Of a DNA stretch of 64,000 bases, positions 44,806-55,525 are shown one piece after another; positions within the stretch are counted from its first letter, which is position 1, and each line of letters begins with the position of its first letter. The DNA is taken from contig NC_135717.1 of the NCBI RefSeq assembly GCF_964656455.1, positions 139,886,308 through 139,950,307 of the forward strand, read 5' to 3'. The translations under genes and the position numbers were made by a program. The DNA is from Halichoerus grypus (Eukaryota > Chordata > Mammalia > Carnivora > Phocidae). Under the pieces are notes generated by a model. That model had not been told where the DNA came from, did not search any database, and was given only the letters and a program-made list of their open reading frames with translations.

Positions 44806-46940
44806 GGCTATAAGATTTCTGAGAGATTCCCATCAACCCTCTCTGTGCTGGCACCCTCCACTTCCTATTACAGATGGTCCTCTCAGGAATGTCCAAATCA
44901 ATGTCCTTGTTCAGTGGGCCTCTACTTTGAAACTGAGATCACAGAGGATCCAAAGAACTCTCTCTCTCACACACACCTTACCCAGAGAAGGTCATGTTGT
45001 ATAACAAATTCTACTTTTAGCCGAGTGCAAAGGAGAAATGATTTCCCCATCCTTAACAAGGAAGCCATCTGGATGGAGGATGGAGGGAGTGAGGAGGAAA
45101 GCTGTACTCCGTTTCCTCATGGCTTTTGGAGCCCACTACACTGGGGCCTGTAAGAGGAGCCCTGATGTGTCACTTGCCTCCCACACGTCCCCAAATGGTT
45201 TTCTTAAGTTTGCAAAGCAGACATCTTTCATTTTCTTTTCCAAGAAATGAAGTTTTAAAGGTCAACTATATTGGAAAGAATGTAAGCATTCTTGGGTAGC
45301 TGCTTTTTGTTTGAAGAAAAACAATCTCGCACTTTTGTCTTTGAAAATATATTTCTTCACTTTTTTTTAAGACTTTTACTTCTGTCTCTCAAGAAACTTC
45401 TGAGCAAACAAAGTGAATTGAGGCTGAACTAGTTAAATATTAGAATATGTGGAAATATCTCTGCTTTTATAGGGCTGATTTTATTAGCAAGTGTCCTAAA
45501 TTTCTAATAGAGAAAAAAATAGCAATAGGAGAAAGATTCTATAGTAAAACTTGTGCAATTCTGTAAAATTTCCTGTTTGGTAAAAGACTTGCTGGTACAA
45601 TTTCTGTTTGAAAAATCTGAGAATAGGCGATGAGAGTTGGAAAAATAAACAAAATGTTTCAGTAGAGAAAGGGTCCACTAGCCTGTATTCCTTAACTATG
45701 TGAAGCAAGATTAAAAACAGATACTGGAGTCGAAGTTGAAATAATCTATATTCGTGAGGTACCACTGTTGAATATTAAATGTCTTAACATCCCCAGAAGC
45801 CATATTGACGTTTTTTCCCAGAAAATTTCAGATTGTCTTATCACCAAAAAGACTGAATGACAAGCTGCCGTAATACAAAGACCAGACTATTTTGTTTCCC
45901 TTCATTAACTACTCCCAAATCTTTATTGAATGACTATTCTCACCATAGTCACTCTCTGCTTAGCCTCACGCTCTCCTTGTAACTCTGTTAGCTGAAACCC
46001 TTCTCAGTCACCAAGGACTATAAAGACACTGCTTTTACAGGTTACCAGTGTGTTCCTAAATTGCCCATCCAGAGAGTTACCCTAGAAAACTGAAAACTTC
46101 AAGAATCAGAACAGATTTGTGTCCTCTACTACCCCCCCCCTCACCACCTGCAAAAGGTAAAGGGGAAGTAGAGAATCTAAGTTAGGTAAGGCAAGCTGAG
46201 AGGAACAGCCCTTCCTTTCCCATCCCTCAAGAAAGATTGTAACTACGATGAACCAAGATCTTCAAATTTTATTGTGGACTATGCTTATTAGAGGGGCTTT
46301 GTGAGCAAGGGTTTAAAAAGTCCAGTTCACATGAGGATGATCTCTCTTCTCTCTTCTCTGGTGGCAATTTCTAAGAGGATAGTGGAAAAATCCAATGGGG
46401 ATAGATGGGGTTGTTTTTCCTTTGAGAAGTCTAGCTCATCTGTTGTCTTTTTCCACCTTCTTTTCTTCCTACCCACCCCCCCTCCACCACCTACTCTACT
46501 CTGACTTCCATACCGCCTCCAAAATAGAATGGTTCTTGGAGATTTTCTCTGGGCCTTAGGGATGAATGCTCTATCTAGTTTTCACTCCCCCTGTTTATTT
46601 TTGGGGGGAAGGCAAACAAGTTCATGTGGGCAAGTCTGTTTCACTAGGGAATTGCTTTAAGACTGGAAAATAGAGCCTCAGCTTAGAATAAAAAAACATT
46701 CTGTGCACACTTTTTCCATGATTATTTTTTTTTCCTTAGGAACCTCATGTGGAAGTGTGGTTGATCTAGGACAAATCTAAGTAGTAGAACTTAATTTTAG
46801 CTTCCACATGATGAAATTTTGACCTGATCCTTGTTTTGAGCCATCTCTAATTTGCCTTTGTTTATTAACATTATTCCAATCTACTAACATTATTTGACTC
46901 TTTCATATGACCAAAATAATGAATTAGGTTGAAAGAATAT
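44806..46940. other. Unassigned stretch
   Basis: Overlapping plus-strand frames of 124, 87 and 70 codons start in or near the L1 end and run to 45.25 kb. They match no family and are not supported as genes. A C run lies at about 46131-46140. No other feature is recognised. Confidence 0.4.
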
Positions 46941-46941
46941 A

Positions 46942-47168
46942 AAATAATCCAGGGTGCCTGGGTGGTGTATTTGGTTAAGCATCCGATTCTTGATTTCGGC
47001 TCAGGTCATGATCTCAGGGTTGTGAGATTGAGCCCTGCATCTGGCTCTATGCTCCACGCAGAGTCTGCTTGAGATTCTTTCTCCCTCTCCCTTTCGCCCT
47101 CCCACTCATGCTTGTGCTCACGCACTCTCTCTCTCATAAATAAATAAATCTTTAAAAACAAATTATCC
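46942..47168 (+). mobile_element. Carnivore SINE, older subtype
   Basis: Body is about 46951-47159, with head 'agggtgcctgggtggtgtatttggttaagcatcc' and tail 'ataaataaataaatctttaaa'. The weak TSD AAATAATCC / AAATTATCC lies at 46942-46950 and 47160-47168. Confidence 0.92.
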
Positions 47169-47689
47169 TATTGATAATGAAATTGTAACCTAGTTGAGAA
47201 GATTGAGCATACAGATATATAAAATAAAGCAAGAGTATTAATAAGTAATGTGAGAGTAGAAAACAAAGCATAAAAACTTAGTCACTGAGTAAGAGAGAAA
47301 TTTTTTTTCCATTTAGGGTTAAGAAAGTTTCTGTAGAAAGGATGGATTTTGAGCAGAGTCTTGATAAATTAGCAGAATGCCAGGAGTGACATTTACACTA
47401 ATGGTTATTCCTTGTATGACAATGATAAAGAAAAAAGCAGGAAAAAATAAAATCCTGGGTATTCTCAAGAATGGGAGAATAGTCAAGTTTGTTTGGGAAT
47501 ACTTAAATAGTAGGAATTGTAAGTCAAAACTCAGAATGGGATCAGATTGTGAAGAACTTGAATACTAATCTGAACTCTTTGCCGTTTAATTTGAAGTGTC
47601 GTTTAATTTGAATATGGTTTTGGAATAAGGATTCAAATTAATGATGCAGAATGGCTTATTTGGTAATGATATGTTTGTTACTCTTCCAA
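47169..47689. other. Unassigned stretch
   Basis: A 63-codon frame at 47377-47568 resembles no family. No repeat is recognised. Confidence 0.35.
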
Positions 47690-47960
47690 GGCCAGTCCCG
47701 CAACTTCTCTGTCCATTACAAGAGCCCCATTGTTTGCCTTAAATCTGTCATTATACTACCAGAGTGATCTCAACATAACACAAAATGGACCTTGCCCTGT
47801 CCAAACCTTTCAATGTCTCCTCAATGCTTATGGGATAAGGGAAACATGATTTCATGTAACTTTCCAGACCTTCATGCCTGGAAGCCTGCCTCTGTTGCAG
47901 GGTAATATTCTGTCATTCTCCATATGAAGAGTAAACCATCTATTTGGATGAGAATCTGAA
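47690..47960 (+). repeat. L2 LINE fragment
   Basis: 'accagagtgatctcaacataac', 'ccaaacctttcaatgtctcctcaatgcttatgggataa' and 'actttccagaccttcatgcctgg' follow L2 in sense. Confidence 0.65.
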
Positions 47961-48433
47961 AAGAATTTTAAAATGTGGAACCTGGTTTAAATAAATGTAA
48001 TATTAGGAAGGGAAATTGAAGTTGACTTTATCCTGAGTGACTTAGAAAATGGTGATAATCATCATAAAATTAAACCAGAAGAAAGCTAGGTTAGGAAAGA
48101 GAGATAATCGTTTTGCATTTCAACTTACTGAGTACGAAACTTGAAGAATTATCAGGTAAAAACTTTCCACATGCAGTTAATAAAAGGGAGGCAGAACTCA
48201 GGTGTGAATAAAAGTAGATCTAGAAATTCACTTTTGATAATTTTAGGCATAATGGTGAAAGTAGAAACCACACAAATTATTAAAATTGACAGGAAAATTA
48301 TGTAGAAAGAGAAACTAAAGATGCATTGAACATTTTATAATGTGCACAATTAGGAAGTGGGTGTAAGAGACTCCCAGAAAGAGACTCCTTATCAGAGAAG
48401 TTTCCTTTAATGAGCATCTTTAAACTAGAATGC

Positions 48434-48470
48434 TACACACGCACACACACACGCACACACACACACACAC
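48434..48470. repeat. Interrupted (CA)n microsatellite
   Basis: CA units with two CG interruptions. Confidence 0.96.
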
Positions 48471-48509
48471 CTCCAAGCATGCACTCACTAGCGCACACAT
48501 ACTACTCCA

Positions 48510-48690
48510 CTTTTCATCTCCATATTCTGCTTTTTCTTCCTAGGACTTTTCACCACCACTGACTTAACGTGTATAATATATATCTCCTCTCGTGATAACA
48601 GTGGCTCTGTTTCATTCCCGCTGTATATTAGCTCCTTTAACGTGTTTGGCCCATGACAAAATTTTAATAGCTCTTTGTTAAAATAGCTGA
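48510..48690 (+). repeat. L2 3' region fragment
   Basis: 'cactgacttaacgtgtataatatatatctcctct' to 'gtggctctgtttcattcccgctgtatattagctcc' fits a diverged L2 end. Confidence 0.45.
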
Positions 48691-49209
48691 ATAAAAAATG
48701 AAGGCATAAATCTACACAGTACTGAGATATTTTCTAGCATTTCTGATCATTTCAGCATCTGGGAATGGAGAAAATAAAGGCTTCCCTCAGGATCACTCAG
48801 GATCGGAGATGGAGGAATTCCTAGGAGTTATCAGACGTGTTGTTGAAGAGATGGGTCAAGGAACCCAACTAAGAAAGAAGCAAGTAAGGCTGGAAGGGGA
48901 TTATAGGTTTGGAGTGTATACACTTGCATTTCACAAGCATATAGAACGGAGAGGAGACATTGTGGAGATTGTAGTAAGGATAAGAAATGTTAAATTCAAG
49001 ATACTGCCTTAGCTCATGTTTCCTTCCTCTAGGGATTTATTTTTTATCCACTTCTATTAGATGACTTCAATTGTCCTCTAAATGAAACCTATTGAGTGTC
49101 TGGCTCTAGAAAATAATTCAATGAAAGTAAGCTATTATCTTTTCTGTATTATTTGTTTATATGCAAAGGCCTCACACACAGGCTTTCTGACATCCCTAGG
49201 TAGCTCCAG
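48691..49209. other. Unassigned stretch
   Basis: A 67-codon frame at 48809-49012 is rich in charged residues but resembles no family I know. Confidence 0.35.
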
Positions 49210-49900
49210 ATTTATCATTCTAATTCTGACCTCAAGTATCTCAGGTATAACTTGTTCAAAATAGACTTTATCAATCCTTTTCAAGGAAAAGCTTTTGTTG
49301 TTTTCCTGTGCCACGGTAAATTCCAACATATACCCAGTCTTACCAGTTAAAGCCTTAGAATCCTCAATCGCCATCCCTTTCAGACACAGTCCCTCCAAGT
49401 CCCATTTGAGGATCTTGCTAACAATGGAACCTCTCCAGTTTAGACACCTACCATTACATTCCTAACCTATTCTGTTCCATTCATCAGCTGTTTATACGTC
49501 TCCACTGTTCTCCATGTTGTCATCATTGCTATTTTTCTAAAACTACAATTAAGTCAGCAACATTGAAGATCTGATGGCTCCTAACTGACCCCAGAATGAG
49601 ACCATTCATTTATTCACTATGCACTCATTGCGCCAGATGCCTGACATACAGTGATGAACAAGGCACTTGTGATCTACCGTCCTCTTCTGGCTCCTTTTAC
49701 TTCATGCGCATCTCCAAGCCATGCACTTGCCATGCACTCTCTTCTCCACATTGAATTATTACCATCCAAGAGTATTTCAAGCCTTTTCATAATTTATTTT
49801 CTTTGTCCATGCTGATCCTGCTGTCTAGGAAATACAACCTACGGAAGCTCAAATGAGAAAGTTTTCAGATGCTATTCCTTCTGTGAAACGTGTCTGTCCG
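49210..49900 (+). repeat. L2-like, poorly preserved
   Basis: 'cttagaatcctcaatcgccatccctttcagacacagtccctccaag', 'cattgctatttttctaaaactacaattaagtcagc' and 'ccaagccatgcacttgcc' follow the order of L2 in sense. A small inverse L2 end lies at about 49600-49672. Boundaries are uncertain. Confidence 0.4.
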
Positions 49901-49903
49901 TGT

Positions 49904-50165
49904 CTGCATTTCTAATAAGCTCCCACCTAAGGCCAAAGCTGCTGGTGCATGGGCCATACTTTAGAATAAGACTATAGAGTATCTCACATTTGAGACTTTG
50001 CTGATTCCATCTTCATGATGTCATTTGCCGTGTTCCTCTGTACTTCAAGATATCTTGTAAATTGATAGAATCCTAGTTCTCAACCTTGGCTACACAAGGA
50101 ACTTGGCAAAATTTTCATGTCTAAGCCATACTCCAGACAAGATACTCAGGATAAAAATCCTCCAT
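49904..50165 (+). repeat. MER5-type hAT fragments
   Basis: 49904-49970 ('gcatttctaataagctcccacctaag…gctgctggtgcatggg') fits the far half of a MER5-type element. 50070-50160 ('tagttctcaaccttggctacacaaggaacttgg') fits the opening of another. Confidence 0.5.
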
Positions 50166-51082
50166 CCTTTTTACCAATTTTTGGAACAATGAGCTATTTC
50201 CCTACATCTTCCAAAAGATTTTATTTAAATGTACTTCTTTGAGTACATTAGATAAATATATGAAATACATTCATATACGTATACATATAACCAGAATTCT
50301 TAATAGAAAAGGAATGTTCTATTTTGCAACATATGTATTGATGAACCATTTAAATGTAAAACAGTTGCTCTTTGTGGTGGTTTCAGGAGAGTTCTTCTTC
50401 CTCTTTTGTGTTTGTTTTTGTTCTGTGTCTTTTCAGGATGTGTAGAAGCACAAGACTATCAGTGAATTGTGCTGTTGTCAACAGTAAGTACACCATGACA
50501 CAGCACCGATCTCTCTGTCAAGGCCTGGCCTTCCTCATGCCTCAGCCTCTCCTTCTCAGGCTGCAAATACGTTGTTCCCTTTGCATCCTGAGGGCCCCAG
50601 AGAAGTTGCCAAAGCCAGGGTGCTTCTCTGCAGCAGCTCACAGGGGGAGCAGATTCTTTTCTGTGTGCCTTAAAGCTCCCTGCCTTTCTCTCCCAGATCT
50701 TTTATCAGAGACCATGAGATTCTTTGTCTTCTAAAACAATGCTGTTTTCCGCTCTGCAAAATTCACACCACAAGGAAATAGTGGGCCTTGCTCACTGGCT
50801 AGGAATAGAAGAGCGGAAAATACAGAGACCAAAACAAACAAAAAGTTGTTCCTATCACTTAGAGTTGTAACTGACAAGAGTCTCTAGTCTGCTTTCTTAC
50901 TTTCCTCATCTAGCTTTCAAGAGCACATTTCCATGAAAACCCAATATTAAACTTTACCTTCTAGAAACACGGCTAGAGATTTTATAGATGTGGATGGCTA
51001 AACATAGATGTGGGCCACTGAAATATTAGTTAGTCTGAAGACTTCTAGAAACTATTTCCTTATATGCAATGGACCATAGTAC
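50166..51082. other. Repeat-poor stretch with a candidate exon
   Basis: 50480-50720 is more GC-rich than its surroundings and free of recognised repeats. A 120-codon frame (50372-50734) spans it but its 5' half is T-rich intron-like sequence, and no family is recognised. See the separate exon candidate. Confidence 0.35.
50437..50483 (+). other. Candidate 47-nt exon bounded by strong splice-site matches
   Basis: A T-rich tract of about 40 bases ends in TTTTCAG at 50436, followed 47 bases later by ACA|GTAAGTA at 50484. One of three frames is open: one leftover base, 15 codons, one leftover base, giving MCRSTRLSVNCAVVN. The other two frames contain stops. No homologous protein is recognised. 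It could be an exon of a long gene or lncRNA, or a chance pseudo-exon. Confidence 0.22.
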
Positions 51083-51316
51083 CATTAAAGACTTTATTTT
51101 ATTTTATTTTATTTTTAAAGATTTTATTTATTTATTTGAGAGAGACAATGAGATAGAAAGAGCATGAGAGGGGATAGGGTCAGAGGGAGAAGCAGACTCC
51201 CCGCTGAGCAGGGAGCCCGATGCGGGACTCGATCCCAGGACTCCAGGATCATGACCTGAGCCGAAGGCAGTCGCTTAACCAACTGAGCCACCCAGGCGCC
51301 CCTCATTAAAGATTTT
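51083..51316 (-). mobile_element. Carnivore SINE, minus strand
   Basis: Body is about 51096-51303, with (ATTTT)n expanded at the tail end. The TSD CATTAAAGACTTT / CATTAAAGATTTT lies at 51083-51095 and 51304-51316. Confidence 0.95.
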
Positions 51317-51754
51317 AATCAGCAGTCTGTCTAATAATCAGGAAGGTTTAATATTTAAGCAATGTGCTCCAAATGAAAAGAATCCCCTTAAATAAAATAA
51401 TCAACTTCAAGTTTGTGTTTTTGTAGTTTACAATGGGATTTTAAAAATAAAACATACAAGACCAGGATACTTTGGAACATTTGTGTAAACTAGCTTTGAT
51501 TTTTCCCCCCCAAACCCTGAGGCTTAAAATAGGGTGAAAGCTAAAAGTGTTGCCAGAAAACCAACTGTACTATATGGGTGGCTAGAGGCTAATTTGTCCC
51601 AGCTGCTGCTGTTGATTTATATGCATTTTTCCTTCACTGTGATACCATGCAATATGTTGAGGAGTGAGTGCTTTAAAGGTAGAGTGGCATTAAAATTACG
51701 ATTAGCATAACACTTCATAAATTATAAAATATGGTGAATGTATATATGCTTATA
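51317..51754. other. Unassigned stretch
   Basis: No gene or repeat is recognised. Confidence 0.35.
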
Positions 51755-51895
51755 TACCAGCTCAAAAACCTACTCCTTACAAAACTCCTGTGAACCGGTG
51801 CTACGATAATATTCTTATTGAGACTGAAACTGAGGTTCAGAAGAATAAAAGCTCATAGATGGAAAACAATCTATTGGAAAGTAGAACTCAGGGTG
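51755..51895 (-). repeat. MIR fragment, minus strand
   Basis: 'ttgagactgaaactgaggttcagaagaataaaagctcatag' followed by 'gaaagtagaactcaggg' resembles the inverse MIR core. Confidence 0.5.
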
Positions 51896-52074
51896 GGGTT
51901 TTTTGTTTTTGTTTTTTTTTTAATGCACAGACTAAATCCAGATGAAATTTGATCTGAGAGGCATAATTATGTTCAGGACTAATCATATCCATGATCAAAT
52001 ATTCAAGAAAAATGATTTCCTAATGATGTCTAAGATACTAAATAACTACATTTAGATACCACATTAAAATTTTA

Positions 52075-52275
52075 AGGTACCTTTACTACTTTAATCTCAT
52101 TTTAGCCTCCCAAGAAATCTGTAAGTTAATACTTCAGTACCCAAATGACAGATGAATAAGCAGAGGTCCGGTGAAGTTGCAGAACTCATCCAAAATTGCG
52201 AATTTACGTTGTGATAAAGCCAGAAAAATACTCCGTCTTTCTGATTCCCCAAAGTGACCCTTTCCACTAGAACTT
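52075..52275 (-). repeat. MIR fragment, minus strand
   Basis: 'actactttaatctcattttagcctcccaagaaat', 'aaatgacagatgaataagcagaggtccggtgaagttgcagaactcatcc' and 'ctccgtctttctgattcc' follow the inverse MIR. Confidence 0.65.
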
Positions 52276-52542
52276 CATATATAAATATTTATGTAGCCTT
52301 AATTTTACCAACAAAATCATATTTCATGACCTATACCCATTTCAGGACTACAAAGCTATTTATACCTCGGGGGGGTGGGGAATAAGTATATGAGAAAGTA
52401 TATTTTCTTTTAAAAACAACAACAACAACAAAAACCCAGTTATGTTTGCAATTTGTAAGAACACAAATCTGCTACAATGTTTTATATGTACCACTACTAC
52501 CTTTGTCTTACTCACTGGTTTAATCCTTTGGCCCAATATTTA

Positions 52543-52710
52543 GCCATAAAGTAAATTATAAAATAAACATTTGGTGCAGATGAAAACAGACCTATTGTTT
52601 CCAAAGGTAAAGACATTGACCTGCTTGCCATAAAGTAAATTATAAAATAAACATTTGGTGCAGATGAAAACAGACCTATTGTTTCCAAAGGTAAAAACAT
52701 TGACCTGCTC
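52543..52710 (+). repeat. 84-bp tandem duplication, nearly identical
   Basis: Units are 52543-52626 and 52627-52710. They differ at two positions (a G/A about ten bases before the 'cattgacctgct' end, and the last base). There is no A tail or TSD. Read on the minus strand, it produces a frame with a repeated peptide at 52512-52733, which is not a gene. Confidence 0.97.
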
Positions 52711-53096
52711 ACAAATTTCCTTCTGAGAAACATCTTACATCATTAAGACTTTGTTAAAAACATTATACTTTCAGAGTTGTCTCTCAAATACTTTGCACAA
52801 AGAAAATGAACATATTGTGCAGCTGAGTCCCCAGGGCCTCCAGAGCCACACAGCTGTGAAAAACTTCTCTCTTGAAGTGAGTTGGGCTCAAGTAGAAAGG
52901 TTTATTTAGGCCCTTATAGGAGATGATTCAGGAGGGAAGTAGTTTTCAGCCCAATTACCACCAACTGAGCTGGGAAATCTGTCTTGATACCTTTATCCAA
53001 GGGAGGAATATTTGGATATCTGATACTTCATGGAAATTGGTGAGGAGGGCTCTGATATTTCAAAAGCAAAATATTGAACTAGGTCTCACTCTAAAA
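52711..53096. other. Unassigned stretch
   Basis: No gene or repeat is recognised. Confidence 0.35.
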
Positions 53097-53320
53097 TCTT
53101 AGGCACTTTTTTTTTAAAGAAAAGATTTTATTTATTTGACAGAGAGAGACACGGAGAGAGAGGGAACACAAGCAGGGGGGAGTGGGAGAGGGAGAAGCAG
53201 GCTTCCCGCTGAGCAGAGAGCCCGATGTGGGGCTCGATCCCAGGACGCTGGGATCATGACCTGAGCCGAAGGCAGATGCTTAACCACTGAGCCACCCAGG
53301 TGCCCCTCTTAGGCACTTTT
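53097..53320 (-). mobile_element. Carnivore SINE, minus strand, 14-bp TSD
   Basis: Body is 53111-53306. The exact TSD TCTTAGGCACTTTT lies at 53097-53110 and 53307-53320. Confidence 0.97.
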
Positions 53321-54575
53321 GATGGAAGAAGTAACTCCATTGCTTACAGTGACACCAAAGATTCAATGTGAATCAAATATGTTTTGATGATTCTCAAAGT
53401 CTGCTGGATGCTTCAGACAGCCCATCAGCAAGCCAGCCATATGACTAACCAGAGGTGACTTTAGAACTGCCAGTTTTCCCAACTAGGGAAGACTTCCAAA
53501 GAGCCATCTGCCACTAGAAATGTGCCTGTCACAATTTAGCATCTGAATGTAATGCTTGCTTTTCAGCTTGGGGGTGCGGGGGGCTTGGGGAGGGATGGTA
53601 AAATGCTTCAACATTCCACCAGAGTTTTCCCTTACATTCAATTAAAGGGTTACATTATTTAGTGGCCAGAGGTTCCAATGACTAGTCATGAATATAAAAA
53701 ATTACAAGTCACTAGGAAACAAGCCTCCTAAACTTCAGAAGCAAAAAGTGTCCTGGAAATATGGCAGTGTTATGGTACTTAACACTGCCCTAAACCTTTC
53801 CAGTCCCTTCAAGGTCTTAGTTTCTGAATAATGAAACTCGGGCATAAGAAAAGTACTGAAAATATCATGCATGCAGGTACTACATAAATATGTCGATGGT
53901 CCCAGGGCTGTTTGCATGTTAACAGGGACTAAAATACTTTAAGTCAAAATAATGACACTCAAGGGAATTACCTTCAGGCACCAGTGAGCAGGAGGGAGAA
54001 GTCTATTTCACTGGTCCCTGTTCAGCATCCCAGAAATCATATAATATGAACAGATGACTTACTGCAGGTAAGTTTGGTCCCCAAATTGGAACTGTATTGA
54101 TCTGATTGCCTATAAAGCAATAACTTCTTTCATCCCAATAGTAATAAAATGATAACAATAAAAATGTTAACTTTGTACTTGTTAATACATTATTTTATCT
54201 TCCATAACCTTGAGTTGTGCAAAACATATGACCCCCACCTTTTTTTTTTTTTTTTTTTAGAAAAGGCAGACTGTAGGGGTCTAACTTCCTAATAAACAAC
54301 TATCTTAGGAATTAGAATTAACTTTTGGGCTGCAGAAGCTGAGTCCTGATTGGTTATGGTAGTGGATTCCAGAAGCATGCTTGACTGACAAAAAATGCAC
54401 ATTTGTATTGAATGGAAAGGGAGAATAGTAGCTATTGCGGCACTGTTACGTGTTCTGAGCATGGAATGTAGGGGAGAGCAAGTATGAACAACAGCAAAAA
54501 GATGAAAATGAAAAAAATTATACAATTAAAGGATGTAACAAAAGAAATGAAAGTTAGATAAAAAATAATAAAACT
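53321..54575. other. Unassigned stretch
   Basis: No recognised repeat is seen apart from a poly-T run at about 54240-54259. A splice-like pair at 54026-54067 (TTCAG … CTGCAG|GTAAGT) encloses 42 bases with stops in all frames. Confidence 0.35.
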
Positions 54576-54715
54576 GGGGCTCTTGGATGGCTTGGTCGGT
54601 TAAGAATCTGATTCTTGATCTCAACTCAGGTCTTGATCTCAGGGTCGTGAATTCAAGCCCTGCTTTGGGCTCCACGCTGGGCATGGAGCCTACTTAAAAA
54701 ACAAACAAACAAAAA
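54576..54715 (+). mobile_element. Short old carnivore SINE
   Basis: The head 'ggggctcttggatggcttggtcggttaagaatctgattcttgat' and 'ggtcgtgaattcaagccctgc' are recognisable. It ends at 'atggagcctacttaaa' and lacks the CT-rich domain. It is an older or truncated subtype with no clear TSD. Confidence 0.85.
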
Positions 54716-54854
54716 CCTGTCCCCCAGTATAGCAATAGCGGTTTCTGTTAGAAAAGGGGAGAAAATTGCTTATGACTTTTGTATTCGAAGCAGGTTTCCT
54801 GACCTCCTCTCACCAAGATATGGACTTGAAATTATGAAAATGTGAGCTTTCCAA

Positions 54855-55066
54855 AAAGAAACATTCTTTTTTTTTAAATTTATTTATTAGAGAGAGAGAG
54901 ACACTGAGAAGGGAGGAGGGGCAGAGGGAGAGGGAGAAGCAGGCTCCCCCGCCGAGCAGGGAGCCCGACGCGGGACTCGATCCCAGGAGCCTGGGATCAT
55001 GACCTGAGCCCAAGGCAGACGCTTAACTGACTGAGCCACCTAGGCACCCTAAAGAAACACATTCTT
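54855..55066 (-). mobile_element. Carnivore SINE, minus strand
   Basis: Body is 54869-55050. The TSD AAAGAAACATTCTT / AAAGAAACACATTCTT lies at 54855-54868 and 55051-55066, with two extra bases (CA) in the right copy. Confidence 0.95.
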
Positions 55067-55301
55067 GACCAAAGCACCTTGTAAGCTGCTGCCACATAAC
55101 AGAAGAGAATGAGTCCACAAAGCGGTTTCTCCAGGCACATGTTAAGTGTCTGCGTAGGAAACTGTTGATTTGATGATTAACTCCATTTTATAATAAACTG
55201 TTATTGACCACCAAGAACATCTATCTGCATATCCAAATAAAATTGAGGAAAAGGAGGAATTTTCAGAATAGCTAGATAAAGCACTTGAAACAAGGATTAG
55301 A

Positions 55302-55525
55302 AATAAAATATTGGGGGGACGCCTGGGTGGCTCAGTCGGTTAAACGGCTGCCTTTGGCTCAGGTCATGATCCCGGGGTCCTGGGATCGAGTCCCGCGTCG
55401 GGCTCTCTGCTCGGTAGGGAGCCTGCTTCTCCCTCTTCCTCTCCCCCTGCCTGTACTCGCTCTCTCTCTCTCTGACAAATAAATAAAATCTTTAAAAAAA
55501 AAAAAGAAAGGAATAAAATATTGGG
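55302..55525 (+). mobile_element. Carnivore SINE with 14-bp TSD
   Basis: Body is about 55316-55511. The TSD AATAAAATATTGGG lies at 55302-55315 and 55512-55525. Head, B-box-like GGATCGAGTCCC and AAATAAATAAAATC tail are all well preserved. Confidence 0.96.

Noticed and set aside
44779..45153. 124-codon plus-strand frame, with an acceptor-like CTATTACAG near 44872
   Set aside because: The frame starts in an L1 remnant, matches no family, and no good donor follows. It overlaps another open frame of equal quality.
50372..50734. 120-codon plus-strand frame as a single-exon gene
   Set aside because: The first third is a translated polypyrimidine tract. If anything is real here it is the short spliced exon candidate, not this frame.
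54026..54067. Second splice-like pair with a perfect CAG|GTAAGT donor
   Set aside because: Stops in all three frames and a weaker pyrimidine tract; chance pseudo-exon more likely.
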